Positions 17,128-19,896 of a stretch of DNA of 19,896 nucleotides are shown here, piece after piece. The DNA lies in NCBI GenBank assembly GCA_018398765.1, contig JAHBMJ010000075.1, positions 1 to 19,896 on the forward strand. Reading direction: 5' to 3'. The stretch comes from Chromera velia. Lineage: Eukaryota > Sar > Chromeraceae. Made by a program: the position numbers and the translations under genes. Within the stretch, counting starts at the first letter, position 1. Every line of letters begins with the position of its first letter. The notes below the pieces were generated by a model. It was not told the origin of the DNA and searched no databases. It saw only the letters and a program-made list of their open reading frames with translations.

Positions 17128-17788
17128 GAAGCAGCGGGTCCGGACAGGCTGACCTGGGGGTTGACCCCGGGGCTTCCAAGACTGTGACCTGCAAGGAAAG
17201 AGTAAGGAGAGCGATGAAGGCAGCAGTACTTTAATACCTAGATAAGGCTGGCAGCCCTTCCCCGCTTGAACAGGAGGAGAAGCAGCAAGCAGAAAGACGT
17301 TAGAAACAAGATCAAGACGGCTGGTGTCCACTGGACCCACCTCCAAGCTCCACTTCATGCCGACCGAAGATGTTCCAGCAACCCCCGTCTCCTCCAGAGC
17401 CCCGAAAGTGCACTCCCGAAAAAAAAAGTCAAAACCGAGAAAACGCTCTGTCAGACATCTTCTGAAACCATCAGAAGACATCTGAGAGAGCGCTTTTTGT
17501 AACAACATTTCTGTGGGGAAAGTCCGTTTGCTCAGAGGTTCAGAACTCCGCAGTTTTGAACCTGTGGACCTTCAAGATGGACAAGAGACTTCAGACCCGA
17601 TTATTGGCCGACAGAGGCAAAGTCGGCTGCGTGCGTCGAAGGGGCAGGGTGCCGCCACCCCTTCTGGCCCCGTGGCGGCGCCTCCCAGACCTACGATGAG
17701 CCCATGTCTGGACCTGGCGGCGGGGGGGTTTGACCCCCCTGGCCCAAGGTTCAGAAGTGCAGACTTCTAAACCTCGGGGGGGGGGGGA
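17128..17788. other. Region with G/C-run hairpins, no supported gene
   Basis: It holds the long hairpin at 17444-17492, GGGG-TTGA-CCCC near 17155-17168, GGGGGG-TTTGA-CCCCCC at 17723-17739, and a G12 run at 17776-17787. Frames on both strands (17083-17508 minus, 17266-17502 plus, 17513-17770 plus) overlap these and have no domain support. Confidence 0.4.
17444..17498. other. Long hairpin followed by T5
   Basis: Arms 17444-17465 and 17471-17492 pair at 19 of 22 positions around the loop AACCA; CTTTTTGT follows directly. This could be a small structured RNA ending at a polymerase III-type T run, but no A/B box was identified. Confidence 0.35.
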
Positions 17789-17912
17789 TGTCCGACCTAA
17801 CTCGAGGTCCCTGACCCAAAACAGTCACAGAACTCGAGGTTCCTGACCCAAAACACTCACAGAACACGTTTCTTGAGTGTTTTGGGTCAGGGACCTCGAG
17901 TTGGGTCGGACA
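17789..17912. repeat. Inverted repeat with a duplicated left arm
   Basis: The outer arms 17789-17823 and 17878-17912 (35 nt) match with one mismatch. A 32-bp unit is duplicated in tandem at 17799-17830 and 17831-17862, so the right arm can pair with either copy; the inner pairing 17831-17859 with 17874-17902 has one mismatch and a 14-nt loop. Confidence 0.8.
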
Positions 17913-17914
17913 CT

Positions 17915-18017
17915 CTTCCAGCAATTCATAACTTGCTTCTTTGGAACCCCAAAGCTCGATTTTTACTTCCTTAGACGACCCAGGGGACGCTGTGTCGGCA
18001 TGTGTCAGTCTGTCATG
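17915..18017. repeat. 103-bp direct repeat, copy 1
   Basis: CTTCCAGCAATTCATAACTT to GTCATG, highly similar to 18094-18196 with a handful of substitutions. The copies are offset by 179 bp. Confidence 0.85.
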
Positions 18018-18093
18018 AGTTTGTTTTTACCGAGATCGGCCCTTCCTCAGTAAAAATTTTGAAATTGTCACACAGACCGTATAAGAAAACAGG

Positions 18094-18196
18094 CTTCCAG
18101 CAATTCATAACTTGCTTCTTTGGAACCCCAAAGCTCGATTCTTGCTTCCTTAGACGACCCAGGGGACGCTGTATTAGCATGTGTCGGCCTGTCATG
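18094..18196. repeat. 103-bp direct repeat, copy 2
   Basis: Second copy of the unit at 17915-18017, with the same length and no indels. Substitutions cluster around GATTCTTGC and GTATTAGCATG. Confidence 0.85.
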
Positions 18197-18256
18197 CATG
18201 GGTTGAAATTATTCATATGTATGTATGATACAAAACCATTGTCATGATTCCTCTCA

Positions 18257-18474
18257 TCAAGAGCTATCTTTCCCTACCAAATGGACTTGCCTGAATTGAA
18301 TCTCAGTTGATAGAGGCCTCCTAGCCCCCTTTCTCCCGGTGTTACTCAGGTCGGCCTCCCGCACGTACGTGGACAGCATTTCTATGATCTCCTCGAGCTC
18401 GTCAGTCCAAGCCTCAAATTTGAATTTCCGAACCAAAGTGCTCCTCACCCACCCAGAAGCTCTCCAGGAGCGCT
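18257..18474 (-). CDS. Possible minus-strand exon, unknown product
   Basis: Read on the minus strand, an open frame follows a CATGCAG acceptor (plus 18475-18479) and contains GWVRSTLVRKFKFEAWTDEL and EEIIEMLSTYVREADLS, an amphipathic protein-like helix, ending at a stop at 18257. GTNNGT donors occur inside (GTGGGT, GTACGT), so the real exon may be shorter. No family recognised. Part of it is duplicated at 19625-19684. Confidence 0.28.
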
Positions 18475-18686
18475 CTGCATGGAACCAAATCATTGAAATG
18501 ACTCACACGCTGTTGATGAAGTACTCTTTTTCCAGCAGCTGGGATGCCATATATCGATATAATATATATAGAAAGCCGATTTCTTAAAAATTATTTGTTG
18601 AATTTGAGTAAAATCGGCTTTTCCGGCCGTCGAGGGCCCCGGCATGCCACGCCACAGGTCATGCATGCAGCCGGGGCCAAAATTGC
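18415..18686. repeat. 272-bp block duplicated at the window's right end, copy 1
   Basis: Identical base for base to 19625-19896 on inspection. Contains AAAGCCGATTT (18572-18582) inverted against AAATCGGCTTT (18611-18621), and GGCCCCGGC (18635-18643) inverted against GCCGGGGCC (18670-18678). Confidence 0.95.
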
Positions 18687-19623
18687 GCGCACAGCGCCCT
18701 GCGGGCCGGGGGCCTGACAATGCATTAATGCGCGCCGCGTGTGTGCCCTCCTCCCATGCAATGTGTATGCAACTTGCCCGGCACCATACACATCCTTAGG
18801 TACGCTTTGCGGATTCGCTTATGGTTTTGTGCACTTTCTTTAGACTTTCTTTAGTCTCACCGCTTCTGTAAGTGTCTGGTGTTTTCTTTCGATTTCCTTT
18901 GATTGTTTTTTTTTTTTTTTTATTAGTTGATCGATCGTAGATTTTTATTGCACATAACTGTGTTGGCTATAAGTAAGGATAAATAAGCCTTAGTAAGGAC
19001 AATCATGAAATAACAAAAAAAAAACTAAGAATCTCGGTACCTTTTAATTAGGTTTTAGATCAACTAAACGACTCAAACTCAGAAAAATTTAATTTGACCA
19101 TTGCTTTTCTATAACATGCCGCAGGTTTTAACTCCATACATTTTTGTTTTAAATTTTTTTTAGACATAAAAACTTTTTTGAATATTAAATCTCTTATAGT
19201 TTATTATAGTTTTGACCATTCAGGATCAGTCAAGATCTAGGTCAAGATACAAGAAAAACTTCTATAGTATGAATCATGTTTTTAAAAGTCCGACTTGAGG
19301 GCAAAAGTCCACTTTTAAAGGCACAAGCCTGTGAGTGAATAGTTGAAGAAGTGAGGGGAAAACCTCAGCATTTGTAGGCATCCTCCTTTTTGTCCCCTTG
19401 AAGACTTAGTTCCTGCTTATTATCGCTGTCTCTTGTTTTGTTGAGTGCCTTCTCGATCGCGTCGGATATCCTTTGCTTCCGCTCTTCCACTTGCGTTTGC
19501 TCGTTACCTTTGGACTTTTTCTACATCTATCTCAGTCTATGTATATCTCGCTGCACTTTTTCGTCTGTTGCTCTATTTTTGGTCTATCTTGCTGAATGCA
19601 TCTGTTGCTCTGTTTCTGCTGTC
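18687..19623. other. Unannotated GC-to-AT region
   Basis: GC-rich to about 18790, then AT-rich with a T run at 18907-18924 and an A run near 19015-19023. A small inverted TTTAAAAGT/ACTTTTAAA pair lies near 19280-19318. The pyrimidine-rich stretch 19385-19623 gives no convincing protein. Confidence 0.4.
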
Positions 19624-19624
19624 N

Positions 19625-19896
19625 CAAATTTGAATTTCCGAACCAAAGTGCTCCTCACCCACCCAGAAGCTCTCCAGGAGCGCTCTGCATGGAACCAAAT
19701 CATTGAAATGACTCACACGCTGTTGATGAAGTACTCTTTTTCCAGCAGCTGGGATGCCATATATCGATATAATATATATAGAAAGCCGATTTCTTAAAAA
19801 TTATTTGTTGAATTTGAGTAAAATCGGCTTTTCCGGCCGTCGAGGGCCCCGGCATGCCACGCCACAGGTCATGCATGCAGCCGGGGCCAAAATTGC
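19625..19896. repeat. 272-bp block, copy 2, after a single N
   Basis: An exact copy of 18415-18686 beginning directly after the N at 19624 and running to the last base. Zero divergence and the single-N junction suggest a mis-joined or redundant contig end more than a biological duplication. Confidence 0.95.

Noticed and set aside
17083-17508. Minus-strand 141-residue ORF
   Set aside because: No domain, and it overlaps the hairpin and repeat-rich DNA.
17799-17862. CRISPR-like array
   Set aside because: Only two units, directly adjacent with no spacers, in a eukaryotic context.

Overview
This is a stretch of nuclear DNA from a eukaryote. Protein-coding sequence is split by GT-AG introns of 380-670 bp, and the DNA is full of microsatellites, minisatellites and transposon remains. 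A lineage cannot be proved from the sequence. The intron style, mosaic base composition and mobile elements suit a protist or alga, for example an alveolate or stramenopile; a chromerid-like alga is a guess only.

The one confidently identified gene is on the plus strand at 6024-12011. Six exons with five phase-consistent introns encode a predicted 1146-residue superfamily 1B helicase of the UPF1/SMUBP-2 (IGHMBP2) group. All canonical motifs are present: Q motif, GPPGTGKT, DEGSQ, GDHKQLPP, QYRMHP, TVDGFQG and the RRLNVGLTRAKRG arginine-finger motif. It has the SMUBP-2-type beta-barrel region before the motor. It lacks the UPF1 CH domain and the R3H and AN1 domains of animal IGHMBP2, and carries a charged insertion of nearly 300 residues. 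All five introns obey GT-N-N-GT at the donor and TGCAG at the acceptor, and several splice sites sit inside or against microsatellites.

Upstream of it (1-5830) the layout is: a mixed region with a tetraloop hairpin; CA-rich DNA; a 37-bp minisatellite; about 650 bp of almost pure purine strand; AT-rich DNA with an 87-89-bp tandem repeat; then a possible two-exon unknown gene (about 3530-3735 and 4407-5009) whose proposed intron follows the same splice rule and contains a TGCC-type minisatellite.

Downstream (12012-17130) is a nested transposon locus. A dead BED-finger, hAT-like transposase gene lies on the minus strand (15765-15567 and 13236-12938). It is split by a 2330-bp non-autonomous LTR retroelement (13237-15566) with 227-bp LTRs, a 5-bp target duplication CTGCT, a primer binding site directly after the 5' LTR, a polypurine tract directly before the 3' LTR, and one unrecognised basic open frame broken by two in-frame stops. 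A 33-base assembly gap lies inside it.

The right end (17130-19896) holds few convincing genes. It contains a large inverted/tandem repeat, a long hairpin followed by T5, 103-bp direct repeats, a possible minus-strand exon and AT-rich DNA. The last 272 bases are an exact copy of 18415-18686, joined by a single N, which is probably an assembly artefact.
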